64,000 nucleotides of DNA from Icerya purchasi (GCA_039619475.1 CM077115.1:507796215-507860214); one strand, 5' to 3'; counted from the first letter of the stretch, positions 24,271 through 36,093 are shown. Notes: a model not told the origin generated them from the letters alone. Made by a program: numbers and translations.

Positions 24271-27200
24271 CTAGAACCTAATTCGATTGGAGACAGCTGA
24301 AATAAAGGAACCAAGGACAAGAACAACAGACTGGGAAGGAAGGGACAAGATGTAAGACGCACAGTAAGGAGTGGGAAGCCCCAGCTTTATAAGGTGAAGA
24401 TAGAAAAGAGAACGCTCCGCAGAAAGAGCAGAGCACTCGAAGAAAATGTGATCAGCATCACAGACAACTGCTTCATCTGGATGCAACGGACAATGAGGAG
24501 AGGGAAGCAAAGAGAAACGATAGCGTGAAGAGGGCAGCAGTGTGTGATTAAAGCGCAGGCGGACAATAGAGGAAATTATAAATCGTGGAAGAGAGGGAAA
24601 CTCCGAGAACCATGGATGAGAAGGAAGTGTAGGTTGAATTGAAAGGTAGAAGGAACGATTGTTGGAAAAAGAAGAAGGGTACACATCCGACCAAAATCTG
24701 AAGTGAAGCTTCTTAATTAGGGGTAATAGATTAACAGCCGGGATTTTTTTAAAATAGAAGCGAGAACGAACAGCAACCTGAGCCAAAGCATCCGCCATTC
24801 CATTACCCTCGATGCCTCTGTGACCAGAAACCCACAGTAAGTCAATGTGTACAGAGTGATGGAGAGAAAGATTATAAATAAGAGATCGTATACGAAGAAT
24901 GAAGAAGTCAGAAGAGGGAGGAGGATGCGGTGAACTGATAGCCTGGAGAGCACCCATGGGGTCAGAAATGATTAGATAGTCGGAGGACGAACGATTGCAC
25001 GAGATATGTATGATCGCACGAAGGATAGCCATCAATTCGGCCGTAAAAATAGAACAGAAAGATGGGAGGCGAAAAGATTCGGAGAAGTTGGAGTCGGGAA
25101 TTATAAAAGACGATCCGACCACACCGGGTCCTCTAGAGCCATCAGTAAAAACAAGTGCATGAGAAGGAAAAAGACAACTGACCGTACTGCAAAATTCCTG
25201 TTTAATGACGTTCTGAGGCATAAACTTAGAAAATTTAGGGTGAAAATGTACTTTGGGAGGGTGTAAGAGGTCGAAATAATTGAATGAGAAGTACGGAGGA
25301 TTATTGCTGGATATAATATGGGAGGAGAAATGGCTAAGACGTTGAGAAATAGGGGCTAAGATAGGGATTTTATTAGATACAAAACGCCAGTTCTTGGCAA
25401 TGTAAATGAAGGAAGGAATAAGTTGAGACGAAGTGAAAGGTAAACGTTTGGAAAGGAATCGATAGCCCAAATAAGACCTTCGAACTGAGAGGGGAGGTAT
25501 TCTAGATTCCGCGAGCATTGCTGAAATGGGAGAGGATTTGAGAGCACCGAGGCAAAGACGGAGACAGGAGTTCTGTATTATATCTAATTTGGAAAGAAGG
25601 GATCTGGAGGCACAACCATAGATAAAAGAGCAGTAATCAAACTTGGAGCGAATAATGGATGTATACAGGGAAATGAGCAGATGAGGATCACCTCCCCATT
25701 TGGTTGGAGACAAGGATTTTAACAAGTTCAGTCTTTTAACGGCAGAACAAGAAAGGTGGTCAATATGCTCAGAGAAGGTCAGACGACTATTAAGGTAAAT
25801 ACCGAGATAGCAGCAGCAAATAACACGGGGAAGGTAAACTTGATTCAGGGATAGGTTGACTAATGTGGAATTGTAGGGGCGGAGAGTAAAAACCATAGAA
25901 GAGGATTTAGAAGGAGAAACAGAAAGGTGAATAGAAGATAGGGACTGTTCAAGTGCAAGCAAAGACGAATTAAGAGTTTCGTTGGCGATTACCAAGTCAT
26001 AGGAAGAGGAAAAAAGAAGAATATCATCCGCAAAGAATAAAGAGAGGGAGTTTAAAGGAAGAGATGCTACAGCAATGGTATATATATTGAAGAGGGTGGG
26101 GCTGAGGGGGGAACCTTGCGGAAGACCGCGGAAAACACTTCTGGTAGCTCGAAGCCACGGAGAGGAAATGTGGATAATGCGATTTATCATAAGATTAATA
26201 GTCAGCGAAATGAGTTTGACTGGGAGATTAATTGCGGCCATTGCGTCTTTTAGACTAGGTAGATGAACGTTATCAAAGGCTAAGGATAAGTCGATAAAAG
26301 AAGCCAGCGTGAAATGCTTATGTATGAAGGATTTATAAACGTGGGAAACAAAGGAGCTAATACAATCGGCAGGACCAATGCCTGGTCGAAAGCCAAACAT
26401 ATTGGAAGGAAGTAAGTTGTTATGTTCCAGCCACCAAACAAGACGTTTATTCAGCATGCCTTCAAAGAGTTTCCTGAAACATGATGCCAAAGAGATAGGA
26501 CGTAAGGAAGCATTTTTTTTCGGGATGGGAATAACGATAAAGGAGTTCCAGGAAGACGGAGTGATGCCTCTGGATAAAAAGGAATTGAAGAGTTCAAGGA
26601 GAAACGCAAGTGACTGCTCAGACAGATTTTTAAGGACTATGTATGGAATACCATCTATACCCGGTGTAGGACTGGTAGAGTTTAGGAGAACAGACTTTAG
26701 TTCATTGATATTGAATGCAGATGTTAAAGGGTGCGGGGAAGAGCTCTGTACAGAAGGAAAGGAGTAAAGTTCTTCAAAGTTAGGAACGTACGCTGGAGCA
26801 GTGGAGTCGACAAAAGATAATAGGCTATCACAAGTGAGATTAAAGTTAGACGGGTGTTCTGAAGACGGGGATTTGAACACCTTAGCCATTTTCCAAATAT
26901 GAGAAAGTGGGGTAGTTCTGGAGAAGGAAGAACAGAAGTTCTGCCAGGAGGACCTCTTTGAGGCTTTCAGCATGTACCTAGCTCTGGCATTATCTCGCTT
27001 GTGAGCAAGAAAATTCTCGGTAGTAGGACTGGAGGGAAAGTTTCTAAAGCCTAAAAGCTGCCTCGCACTCGTCATTCCACCAGAGTGAAGATGCCGACGT
27101 ACCTCGCTTGGAGCGCATCGGGGGGCGAGATGGAGAAGATAAAGAAAGAGCAGATGTAGCGGAATGAAGAAAAAAATTATAGGATGATATGGGATCAGAG

Positions 27201-27991
27201 GAAGAACACAAATTAGGAAACAAATGATCCATTATAGAACGAAATAGAGTCCAGTCCGTTTTGGAAAGATTCCATTTGGGAGAATGAAGGGGCCTAAATG
27301 GAGCAGGAGAAGGAAAATTGAGAGGAGTTATCAGAATGGGAACATGATCACTACCAAAGGTACCCGCAAGAGTCCTCCAGTTATAGTTGAGGCCAGCATT
27401 GGGAGAGGAAAAAGTTAGGTCAAGGGAACTGAAGATGGACGGACTCCTAATATATGTAGGCGAGGAATCGTTAAGGAGAACTAAGTTATCGGAAAGAATA
27501 GAATTTTCAAGGACAGTACCATTAGAGTTATAGGATGAGCAACCCCAAGAGGGGGAGCGAGCGTTCCATTCGCCACCAATGATAAAGGGATGAGGAAAAG
27601 AATTGAAAAACTGAGAGAGGGGAAAGTGACGAAGATCATAATCAGGAGGAACATAGACGGAAATAAAATTTAAGGAGCGGCCAGGGTTAGTAGGAATAGA
27701 AATATGTACAATATTTGGCTGATTGTTGTTAGAGGAGAAGTTATAAGGAACATTATGAGAAAGAAAGGGAATATCATTTCTTATGAGGATAGCGGCTTCA
27801 CCGTAACCATCCTCACGATCGTTCCTGACCAGAGTGAAACCTCTAAATTGGAGATTCATTCCAGCACGGAGCCACGTTTCAGAGATAAGAGCGAAACTGA
27901 TTTCATGGAGATCCAACAGACCCTCTAATGAATGTTTATTAGCTCTAAGGCTACGACAGTTCCATTGTAATATATTCAAGGCGGTCACCAT
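24271..27991 (-). pseudogene. Family A ORF2 of C1, one frameshift
   Basis: The likely start is the Met of MVTALNILQWNCRSL at 27991; the open frame reaches back to 28069, but C0 and C2 begin at the equivalent Met. Endonuclease motifs: LISETWLR, GGEWNARSPSWG (Glu where C0 and C2 have Asp), FGSDHVPI. A frameshift lies within 27044-27075. The second frame of 934 codons has RPISLASCFRKLF (about 192-204), FIDLSLAFDNVH (260-271), LPQGSPLSP (318-326), FFADD (347-351), RNase H FTDGSRGP (643-650), ELMAIL (680-685), SD (704-705) and GHRGIEGNGMAD (751-762). The usual GNE is GNG here. It ends at 24271, about 55 bp before the tail. It is nearly complete, so younger than C0. Confidence 0.9.
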
Positions 27992-27993
27992 GT

Positions 27994-28755
27994 TTAAGCC
28001 TTGGAAGGGTTGGGACAAAGGAAAGTGGGGACAGGGACAGGAGGGAGAAAGTGAGAGAGGCCTCGACATATGTAGGAGGCCATTACAAGATGCAAGGACA
28101 ACAGCACATAAGAAGAGCTTGGAGGTAGAAGAAAAGGGAGAGGTAGGACAACGGAATTAGAATGGAAAAGAAAGCAAAACGGAGCCAGCCAGATAAAACA
28201 TAAAGTGGAGCATAGGGAAAGATAAACTGAGCTAAATTTTAGGAAAGGGAGGCATGCAGAGATCAAAGTACGAATTGTCTTCTCATTGACACATATGCCG
28301 CTGGCATAAAAGGAGGTTTTGGTGCTGAAAACAGAAGGCAACGAAGTAGACAGCCTAATGCCCATTACGAACGCAGAATGTAGATCAAGTCTACAAATTA
28401 TGAGTTGAATTAGGTGCATGCCAGCAATCCTAATAAATGTTCCATAAGCACAAGAGACTGTGCAGCAGAGAGTAGTTCCTATGTATCTCAGTCCAAAGAT
28501 GTTTTGTAGCAACTTGACATGAGTACATAGGGTAGCAAGAAGAGTAAAGTGAAAAAAACCGTGCCCGAAGGTATTTTTGATTACCTCAGCAACGGCATAT
28601 TCACAAAATGAAGAAAAAACCAACAAGCACATAAAAAGTGCATAATTCATCAGATTCGGGCAGCTGTCTTCAATGCCTGGAAATATTTGCGGGAAAAGAA
28701 AAAGGGGTGAATACGAAAGAGTATAGAATGAGAAAGTGACAAAAAGGAGCAACAT
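27994..28755 (-). CDS. Hydrophobic open frame in C1 inter-ORF spacer (putative)
   Basis: 253 codons fill almost all of the spacer between ORF1 (ends 28810) and ORF2. The product would be rich in Leu, Phe, Ser and Cys with several possible membrane spans and no catalytic motif. Its stop codon lies 2 nt before the ORF2 ATG at 27991 (TAAACATG), an arrangement suited to termination-reinitiation. Against a real gene: the spacer is T-rich, the frame bears no clear likeness to the equivalent frame in C2, and no family is recognised. Treat it as hypothetical. Confidence 0.25.
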   Translation of the reverse strand: MLLLFVTFSFYTLSYSPLFLFPQIFPGIEDSCPNLMNYALFMCLLVFSSFCEYAVAEVIKNTFGHGFFHFTLLATLCTHVKLLQNIFGLRYIGTTLCCTVSCAYGTFIRIAGMHLIQLIICRLDLHSAFVMGIRLSTSLPSVFSTKTSFYASGICVNEKTIRTLISACLPFLKFSSVYLSLCSTLCFIWLAPFCFLFHSNSVVLPLPFLLPPSSSYVLLSLHLVMASYICRGLSHFLPPVPVPTFLCPNPSKA

Positions 28756-28809
28756 CGAAAATAAGAAGCAATGCTTGGCTCCGAGCTTTTAACTTTTATG
28801 CTTCTGTAA

Positions 28810-30092
28810 CTATTGAGAACAAAGATTATTGGAGAGAAACGATGATAATGAGTCAACAAAGGAGGAAGAAGAAACAATGTTGTTGGAGTTAAGAAGCTCC
28901 ATGATGGCCGCCGAGATAGTTTGAATTACGGGCGGAGAAACCGAGGAAGGAACAGAGATGTTAGTCAGGGAGGTAGGATTGGTTTGAAAAGTAGTTGGGG
29001 CATAGGTATCATTTGTAGCCGTGATATTTGAATGAGTAGGTCTCCTAAGAGCCCATCCATTAGAGGGGTGAGGGATAAAGTTAGAAGGAAGCGGAGGAAA
29101 TTGAGGAGAAGGAACATATGAAGATTTAGGATTACGAGGTTTATGGAAAGTGGGAGATTTAGGGCTAGGAGGGGAATAAATTCGAGATGGGGAGGAGGTA
29201 GGTCCTTTGGAAGGAGCTCTGTGCGACAAAGGGGACACCGCGGCTCGATCCGCGTAGGTGAATGCTTGTGATACAAAGCGATTCTTGTTTAAAGAGGCAG
29301 CCTCTTGAAAAGAAATAGTTTCAAAGGCCATTAGCCTCTTAATGTCTTTTTGTCTTCCCCATTCTGGGCAAGAACGATCGTTAGAGCAATGAGGGCCTTT
29401 GCAGTTGCGACAAAGTGGCGGATCTTGCAGATTGCTGCAGTCTGTAATAAGGTGTCGAGAGGCACAGTGGGGGCAGATAGGGGAGGTGCTACGACAGTGT
29501 TTGGCGATGTGTCCAAATAGGAAACACTTCAAACACTGAGTAGGTTGGCGGATGCTAGGGGAGACAAGAAATCTCATTTGGAAAATAGAGACGAATTCCG
29601 GAAGAACTGTGTTGAGAAACTTCAATTCAACAGACCTTGTCGGAATTTTCTTTCCCTCGGAAGTACGATGAATTCGGCGGATAGAAACGATGGGAATAGA
29701 GGACCAAATGCCCTCCAGGATGTCCTTTTCTGTGAACGATGGGTGGATATCTGTGATGACACCCAATCTGTATAGTAGACTGTTGGGAATGTACGCTTTG
29801 ATATTGTTGGATGAAAGGAAAGTGGAATTATTTAAGAAAGAGTTTGCGTAAGAAGCAGAAGGAAATTGGACCGCAATGCGACCCTTGCCGAGAGAATCAA
29901 TTCTGCTTAGAGGAGTGGCCGCAGCGTGAATAAGCCTTGCAAGGGCTAAAGGGTGGAGATTGCCGATGTTTCTATCCTCAGAGCAACCTTCCACGTAGAC
30001 CGTGAAAGGACCTGGGTGATTGTCGGCAAATATTGCGATATTCATATTGTTATTATTAGCATTACTATCAGAATTATTATGGTTAGTATTAC
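28810..30092 (-). pseudogene. Family A ORF1 (gag) of C1, 3' part
   Basis: In the sense direction the sequence leaves the C2 poly-A tail, runs through an Asn-coding stretch (NSDSNANNNN) and enters the gag core HPGPFTVYVEG. The blocks NLHPLALARL and FPSASYANSF follow. Three zinc knuckles come at residues about 171-226 counted from the Met at 30045 (CLKCFLFGHIAKHC, CPHCASRHLITDC, CRNCKGPHCSNDRSC), then a Ser/Pro-rich tail. The frame is open from the tract to 28810. The Met at 30045 is internal. The real start of this copy's ORF1 is inferred to be at 42901, beyond the C2 and D1 insertions. Confidence 0.87.
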
Positions 30093-30116
30093 TTTTTTTT
30101 TTTTTTTTTTTTTTTT
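30093..30116 (-). repeat. Poly-A tail of copy C2, abutting the C1 Asn tract
   Basis: 24 T on the plus strand, between the C2 terminal segment (TTGGGCCAATGTCC...ACCCAT) and the AAT/AAC-rich stretch that opens the C1 gag 3' part. It marks the left edge of the C2 insertion. Confidence 0.9.
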
Positions 30117-30176
30117 AATGGGTTCGTCGACATGGACATTGGCCCAAGAACGGTGGAATAGAGAGAAAAGAGAGAC

Positions 30177-33100
30177 TCAGATCCTTACACGATCAGAGAT
30201 AGCTGACAGTAAAGAATCGAGAGCTAGAATAACAGAAGGAGAAGGAAGGGAGAGAATGAATGAAGCACAGTATGGAGCGGGAATACCGTTTTGTAAGAGG
30301 AAGGAATAAAAAGAAGCCTGTTCAGTTGAAAGCGACGAACAACTGAACATTATATGATCGGGATCAGAAATACATTGATCGCCGGGAGGGTGCAATGGAC
30401 AATAAGGAGAAGGCACGAGAGAATAACGGAACAATGAGGAAGGGAGCAAACTATGCCCAAAACGCAAGCGGCAAATCGCAGAGAGATTAGAACGGCGCAT
30501 AGAAGGAAAGTTAATAAACCATGGAAAACGTGGAAGGGAAGGTTGAATAGACAAGAAAAGGGAGTTCGGATTGGAGAATGAGGAGACGTAGGAGTCAGAC
30601 CACAGTTTGGAATGAGCAGCTGCAGACAGAAGGGTAATATTAGAAGCTGAGAAGGCAGGAAGAAACCTACCAGAAGAGGAAGATAATCGAGCGAATGAGT
30701 CAACCAACTCATTTCCCTCGATTCCGGAATGACCAGGAATCCAAAGGAAATCCGTTTGGATAAAGTGGGAAAGGTAAAGATCGTGAATTAAGGAACGAAT
30801 AAGGAGAATGATACAGTCGGTTGAGTGAGAAGGGAGAGGAGATGTGATAGACTGCAGCACGCTTTGAGCGTCCGACAGGATAAGGAGATTGCTAGAAGCC
30901 GGAGAAGTTTTGATAAAAAGGAGGGCACGCAGAATAGCCGAAGACTCAGCATAAAAGATTGAACAAAAGGAGGGAAGTTTAAAGGACTCGAAGTAATTGA
31001 GAGAAGGACAGAAGAAGGCTGCACCAACACCATTGGGTCCCTTGGAGCCATCAGTGAAGATCAAAAAATGGTTGGGGAAAAAAGAGCGAAGATTCTGTTG
31101 GAATTCTGATCTAACAACGTGATGAAGAAGAGGTTTGGGAGGAACAGATGAATAAAAGCAGTTAATAGGATGGAGCAGAGAGGAAAAATTGAAGGAGAAA
31201 TAAGGGAGTTTATCGTAAGAGTAGATATACGGAAAAAACTGTATAAGGCGGCCAGCGATAAGAGATAGAATAGGAGTCTTGTTAGCAGAAAAGCGCCAGG
31301 AACGCAATATGTAGGAATAAGAAGGAATGAGAGAGCAAGAGGAAATAGGCAACCATTTGATGAGGAAACGATAACCCAAGAGGTAGCGTCTAAGGAAAAG
31401 GGGAGTAATGTGACACTCTGCGTGCAGAGCTGGGATAGGAGTAGACTTCCGGGCTCCAAGGCAGAGGCGGAGACATGTATTTTGGACCCGGTCGAGCTTA
31501 GACAGACGGGATCTAGAAGAATTAGCATAAATATAGGAACAGTAATCGAGAGCAGAGCGGATAAAAGATTTGTAAAACATGAGTAGGATCACAGGATCAC
31601 CTCCCCAGACAGTGTGCGAAAGGGATTTAATGAGGTTGAGCCTTTTGAAGGAAGATACGAATAAACGGTTGATATGGACATGGAAGGAAAGTCGGCTATC
31701 CAGAAAAACACCTAAATAACGGAAGGAGGAAGTAAGAGGAATTGGGCCATTAGTTAGGACGAGGACGACTGAGGAAGGAATAAACGGGCGCAGTGTAAAG
31801 ACGACAGTAGAAGACTTAGAAGAAGAGATGAAAAGATGGATGTTGGATAAGGCATTTTCCAATGCAATTAAGGAGATTTGAAGATGGGAGTTGGCCTGCG
31901 AGATGTTGCGATGAGAGGAATAAATGAGGATATCATCAGCAAAGAAAAGAGAACAGGAATTCAAAGATAGGGACGCAATTTTGATAAAATAAATATTAAA
32001 TAAAGTGGGGCTAAGGCAGGAACCCTGCGGTAGTCCACGATAGACTAGTCTAGTGGCATCCTGAATATGAACAGAAGGAGTGACCGTTCGGCAGAGGAAA
32101 AGATTAATAATCAGGGTAGAAAAATGAGCCGGAATGTTTAAGGAAAGCATCAAATTAAAAAGAGTTGGAAGATGGACATTGTCGAAGGCTGCCGAAATAT
32201 CAAGAAAGGAAGCAATAAGAAATTTTTTGTCGATGAATGACTTGTGAACATCTGCTAGGAAAGCGCTAATACAATCAGGAGGGCCGCGACCAGGGCGAAA
32301 ACCAAACATATTGTTAGGCAATAAGTTGTGGTGTTCTAGCCACCAAACAAGGCGTCTGTTGATTACGTTTTCGAAAAGCTTCCTGACACAAGAAGCAAGA
32401 GAAATTGGACGAAGTGAAGAAGAGTTCGGTTTAGGGATAGGGATAATGATGAAGGTATTCCAAGATAAAGGAGTACAACCAGAGTGGAGAAAAGAGTTAA
32501 ACAAGTTTAAGAGAAACCGAAGAGAAGAGTCCGAAAGATTTTTGAGAACAGAAAAGGAAATACCGTCTACTCCGGGAGCAGAATCTGAAGAATTGCGTAA
32601 GGACGTTTCTAATTCCGTAAGGGTAAACGGAGTGACCAGAAAATGGGAGGAGTTGGAAGAAGATGAAATGCGACGAGATTCATTAAGGTTAGGAACGTAA
32701 CAAGGGGCGATGGAGTCAATGAAAGAGATTAACTCATCATTCGAGAGATTACAGGAAAGAAGATGACGGGAAAGAGGGAATTTGAAAGCCTTAGCCATTT
32801 TCCAAACCTGAGAAATAGGAGTAGAGCGTGAGAAGGAGGAACAGAAGCTTTTCCACGCGTTTTTTTTTTGCTGATTTGATGATGAATCTGGCTCTAGCAT
32901 TGGCTCTTTTATGAGAAAGATAGTTGCTGAGTGTAGGGCTGGAGCGATAAGATCTGAAAGTGGTTAAACTGAGATCGAAAGCAGCCTTACAATCCTGATT
33001 CCACCACAAAGCGGAGGACGATTTCACTTTCTTATGAGATGAACGACGGACAGGAGGAGAAGAACAAGTTAAGGCAGAAGAGATAGAATCAATGAAGAAT

Positions 33101-33915
33101 TTATATTGGGAAAAACAATTCAAAGAAGCAGGGATGGAAGATAGTGAGGAATCAACGGAGGAACGGAATAGAGACCAATCAACTTTAGAGAGAACCCAAT
33201 TTGGAGAATTAGGAGGAGTAGAGGAAGGAGAGGAGGAGACTTCATTCACTGAAATAATAATAGGAACATGGTCACTTCCAAAGGTACCGTCTAAAGTATA
33301 CCATGAACAACTGAGACCAAGATTAGGAGAGGTAAGGGATAGATCAATAGAGCTAAGCGAGGAGTGACTTCTGATGCACGTAGGAGAACCATCATTTAGA
33401 AGGAATAAATCATTTTGAAGGATGAAATTCTCTAAGATCGTGCCATTACTATTGTAGTTGGAACAACCCCACAAGGGTGAGTGGGCGTTCCAATCACAAC
33501 CTATGAGGAAGGGAGAAGAAAGGGAGTTGATTAAAGATATGAACGGAAAATCACGCAAATCGAAAGTCGGAGGAATGTAGGCGGAAATTAAATGAAAGGG
33601 CCTGGAAGAATAGTTAGGAATAGAGATGTGCACTAAGCTGGGATAAGGAGGATTAGGAGGAAACAAGGGTTGGGAAGCATGGACTAAAAACCGGACATCA
33701 TTTCTTACTAAAATAGCTGAACCACCGTAGCCATCGCTGCGGTTGGAACAGATCAGAGAGAATCCATTAAAACTGATGTCAGAAGCGCTTGTTAACCACG
33801 TTTCAGAAAGAAGCGCGATGTTAACGTCATATTCATCCAACAGCCGTTCAAAGGAGTTCCTGTTGGCCTTAATGCTGCGACAGTTCCATTGTAGAACCTT
33901 AAGACGACAAGACAT
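30177..33915 (-). pseudogene. Family A ORF2 of C2, single frameshift in an A run
   Basis: The start MSCRLKVLQWNCRSIKAN at 33915 opens the APE endonuclease (LLSETWLT, IGCDWNAHSPLWG, FGSDHVPI). The frame closes at 32791 after reading out of frame through a run of ten A (plus-strand T run 32860-32869). The main frame resumes there and runs to 30177 with the RT blocks LRPISLASCVRKLF, FLDISAAFDNVH, LPQGSCLSP and FFADD. RNase H shows FTDGSKGPNG, AESSAILRA, LSDAQSV and PGHSGIEGNELVD. A C-terminal Cys/His motif (CPLHPPGDQCISDPDHIMFSC) follows, and the end is SAISDRVRI. All catalytic residues appear present, and one homopolymer slip is the only visible ORF2 lesion. Confidence 0.9.
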
Positions 33916-33924
33916 AATGAATAC

Positions 33925-34578
33925 TTAGATAGGTGGTAGTTGGAGGAAGAAGTAGAACAAGGGAAGGAGAAAATATGAAATAGGCCAGAGAAGGAGGGAA
34001 GGTGAAAAGGAAGAAGAGAAAATAACCAATATTCCATTTCCATAAACCAACGAAATCGTTAAAATTTCGAGAAAAGAGGAAAAGATAAAAAAGAACAAGA
34101 TAAGGAAAAATGCAAAACAATAAAGCACCCTCCGCTCAGATAAATCATTGCGCGAAGGTTGAGGTATGCTATCAACTAACCTAGTTAAAGGCAGCAAGCA
34201 ACACCGTCGCGCTGTAAGAAGGACGGTACAGAGATAGGAAAAGAAACAATGAGAATGAAAAAATAAATAAGGTATAAATATGGAAAAATTCCATAAAGGT
34301 GGCTCCCATCGCTCAAAAAATTCATTGCGTCTGGGTCCCCGTATGCTATCAACCAACCTAGTTAAAGGAGGCAAGCAACACCGAAGGAGCACCATGTAAA
34401 ATTGTAAAAGCGGCAGCATTATGCCAAAGTAAAAACTGAGGAGAAAAACCATGGCGTTGGTTTTACGGTAATGGAACGAGATGGTACATAAAGGAAGGAG
34501 AAAATTTAGAGGAGAAGAAAAAAGGAAAGAGAGAACAAAGAAGAAGTTAGAAGTAGAAAAAAAGGTAACATCCACCAT
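33925..34578 (-). CDS. Hydrophobic open frame in C2 inter-ORF spacer (putative)
   Basis: 217 codons begin 3 nt after the ORF1 stop (34581) and end 9 nt before the ORF2 ATG, in the same frame as ORF2. The product has several Phe/Leu-rich segments. It contains an internal repeat, LPPLTRLVDSI and LLPLTRLVDSI, encoded by a 74-bp direct repeat. The position and the stop close to ORF2 parallel C0, C1 and D1. The T-rich sense strand alone could keep a frame open. No family is recognised; coding status is unproven. Confidence 0.25.
   Translation of the reverse strand: MVDVTFFSTSNFFFVLSFLFSSPLNFLLPLCTISFHYRKTNAMVFLLSFYFGIMLPLLQFYMVLLRCCLPPLTRLVDSIRGPRRNEFFERWEPPLWNFSIFIPYLFFHSHCFFSYLCTVLLTARRCCLLPLTRLVDSIPQPSRNDLSERRVLYCFAFFLILFFFIFSSFLEILTISLVYGNGILVIFSSSFSPSLLLWPISYFLLPLFYFFLQLPPI
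34133..34206. repeat. 74-bp direct repeat, copy 1, in the C2 spacer
   Basis: It matches 34310-34383 over its full length (about 85 percent by eye). The best-kept core is gtatgctatcaactaaccta followed by gttaaagg and gcaagcaacaccg. The period is 177 bp. Confidence 0.8.
34310..34383. repeat. 74-bp direct repeat, copy 2, in the C2 spacer
   Basis: Partner of 34133-34206, same length and orientation. The core AACTAACCTAGTT or AACCAACCTAGTT can form a short hairpin. Comparable repeats were not seen in the C0 and C1 spacers. Confidence 0.8.
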
Positions 34579-34580
34579 AT

Positions 34581-36093
34581 CTAAGATTGCAAAACTTGAC
34601 AGATGGATAATATTTTATTCTCCAAATTTGGAATATCAAATTTACTGAGAGCGGTTAGCAAAGTTGTGGATAAGACATTATTAGAGGAAATGGAGGAAGA
34701 GTTACTAGGAGAAACGTTATTAATAATTGGAGCCGACTCGGCATTTGCGGCATTAGAGGACGATGGACATGTGGGAGAATTGGAAGGATGGGAAGGAATA
34801 ACGGAACGGTCTACTTTAGTGCCAGCGTTTAGTGTAAGTTTGGAGTAATAAGAATTGAGAGGATTGGGTGCTTTCGAAGAAGAATGGTGTTTACGAGATG
34901 GAATCCTGACATGAGAGGAAGATGAACTGCTAGAATAGTTCTGACGCCTCCTCTTGGTAGTAGATGCAGAATTCGGTAAGGCTGGGAAATTCGCGGGATT
35001 TCAAAACTTCTGCAAAGGTAAAAGCGGGAGAAACTATCGAACCCTCGCTGATGTTTCTGGCTTCGGAGTAGGAGACATTTTCTAAACTCATTATTTTATG
35101 AATTTTGACTTGCTCCTTATAAGTCGGGCAAGAAGGGTCGAGTGCGGAATGGTTACCGCCGCAGAGGACGCAAAGATATGAAGAGGGGTTATTTTGTTTA
35201 GTTTTGGGACATTCTGAAGAGGAGTGCTTATCAGCGCAAGTGGGACAAGTAGTTTTACCTCGGCATGAAGCACTGAAGTGACCAAAACGGAGGCAATTGT
35301 GACATAGTTTGGGTTTACGAATCATTGGTTCAACTTTAACTCGATAAGAATCATAAAAAAGAATTGAGGACGGAAGAATGGAGCTCATAAATTTAAATTC
35401 AACAACCGGGATAGGTTTCAGAGTCTTATCCGCAGTACGTTTTTGTAGACGACGAATATTAGCGATCGGTATATCGGAAGAACAGTGACGATAAAGTTCT
35501 TCCACAGAAAGATCAACCGGAATATCGCGTACTACACCAAAACGGAATAAAAGGGATTGCGGGATGAAGGATCGAATATTGAGATCTTTATGGACGCCGT
35601 CGGAAAGTAAAAATTTATTAGCTGCCTCGGTTGATATAAAATTAAGTTTAACTAAATTTTTACCGGAACGAGAGATTAGCGAAATACCACTAACTCTATT
35701 GTGAAATTTTCTAGCTAAAGACATCGGATGTAAATAAGCGATATTTTCTTTATCCAAGCTTTCGACCAAGACGACGATTTGACCAACGTAGTGATCGGGA
35801 AAAGTAACAGAGGAAAGGCTAGACTTGACCGGAGAAGCGGGAGGATTGCTGATAACATTATTAGTGGAACCGGCCGAAATATCCATGTCGACGGACTCGC
35901 TAATATTTTGAACGGGAGAATTATTGCCTTTCGCAGCAGAAGAAGTAGACGCGGACGAAGCAGATAATTGTTGGGCAGTTTTATTTATTTTAGTCGTAGA
36001 TTTAACCGGTGCAGCCGCATTACTGACACTCTTGGTAGTCGTGCGAGGAGAATGAGGGAGAGGTTTACCTCCCCCGTCAGACGAGTCCGGCAT
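34581..36093 (-). pseudogene. Family A ORF1 (gag) of C2, one frameshift
   Basis: The start MPDSSDGGGKPLPHSP at 36093 leads a Ser/Thr/Pro-rich N-terminus with no Asn tract. The gag core follows (DHYVGQIVVLVES, AYLHPMSLARKF; compare HPGPF...VE and HPLSLARL in C0/C1). Next come an RRM-like region and three zinc knuckles (CHNCLRFGHFSASC, CPTCADKHSSSEC, CVLCGGNHSALDPSC). Near 34975-34990 a frameshift sends the frame to a stop at 34930. The correct frame continues with SASTTKRRRQN and a Ser/Asn-rich tail to the stop at 34581. It is related to, but clearly diverged from, C0/C1 ORF1. Confidence 0.85.
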
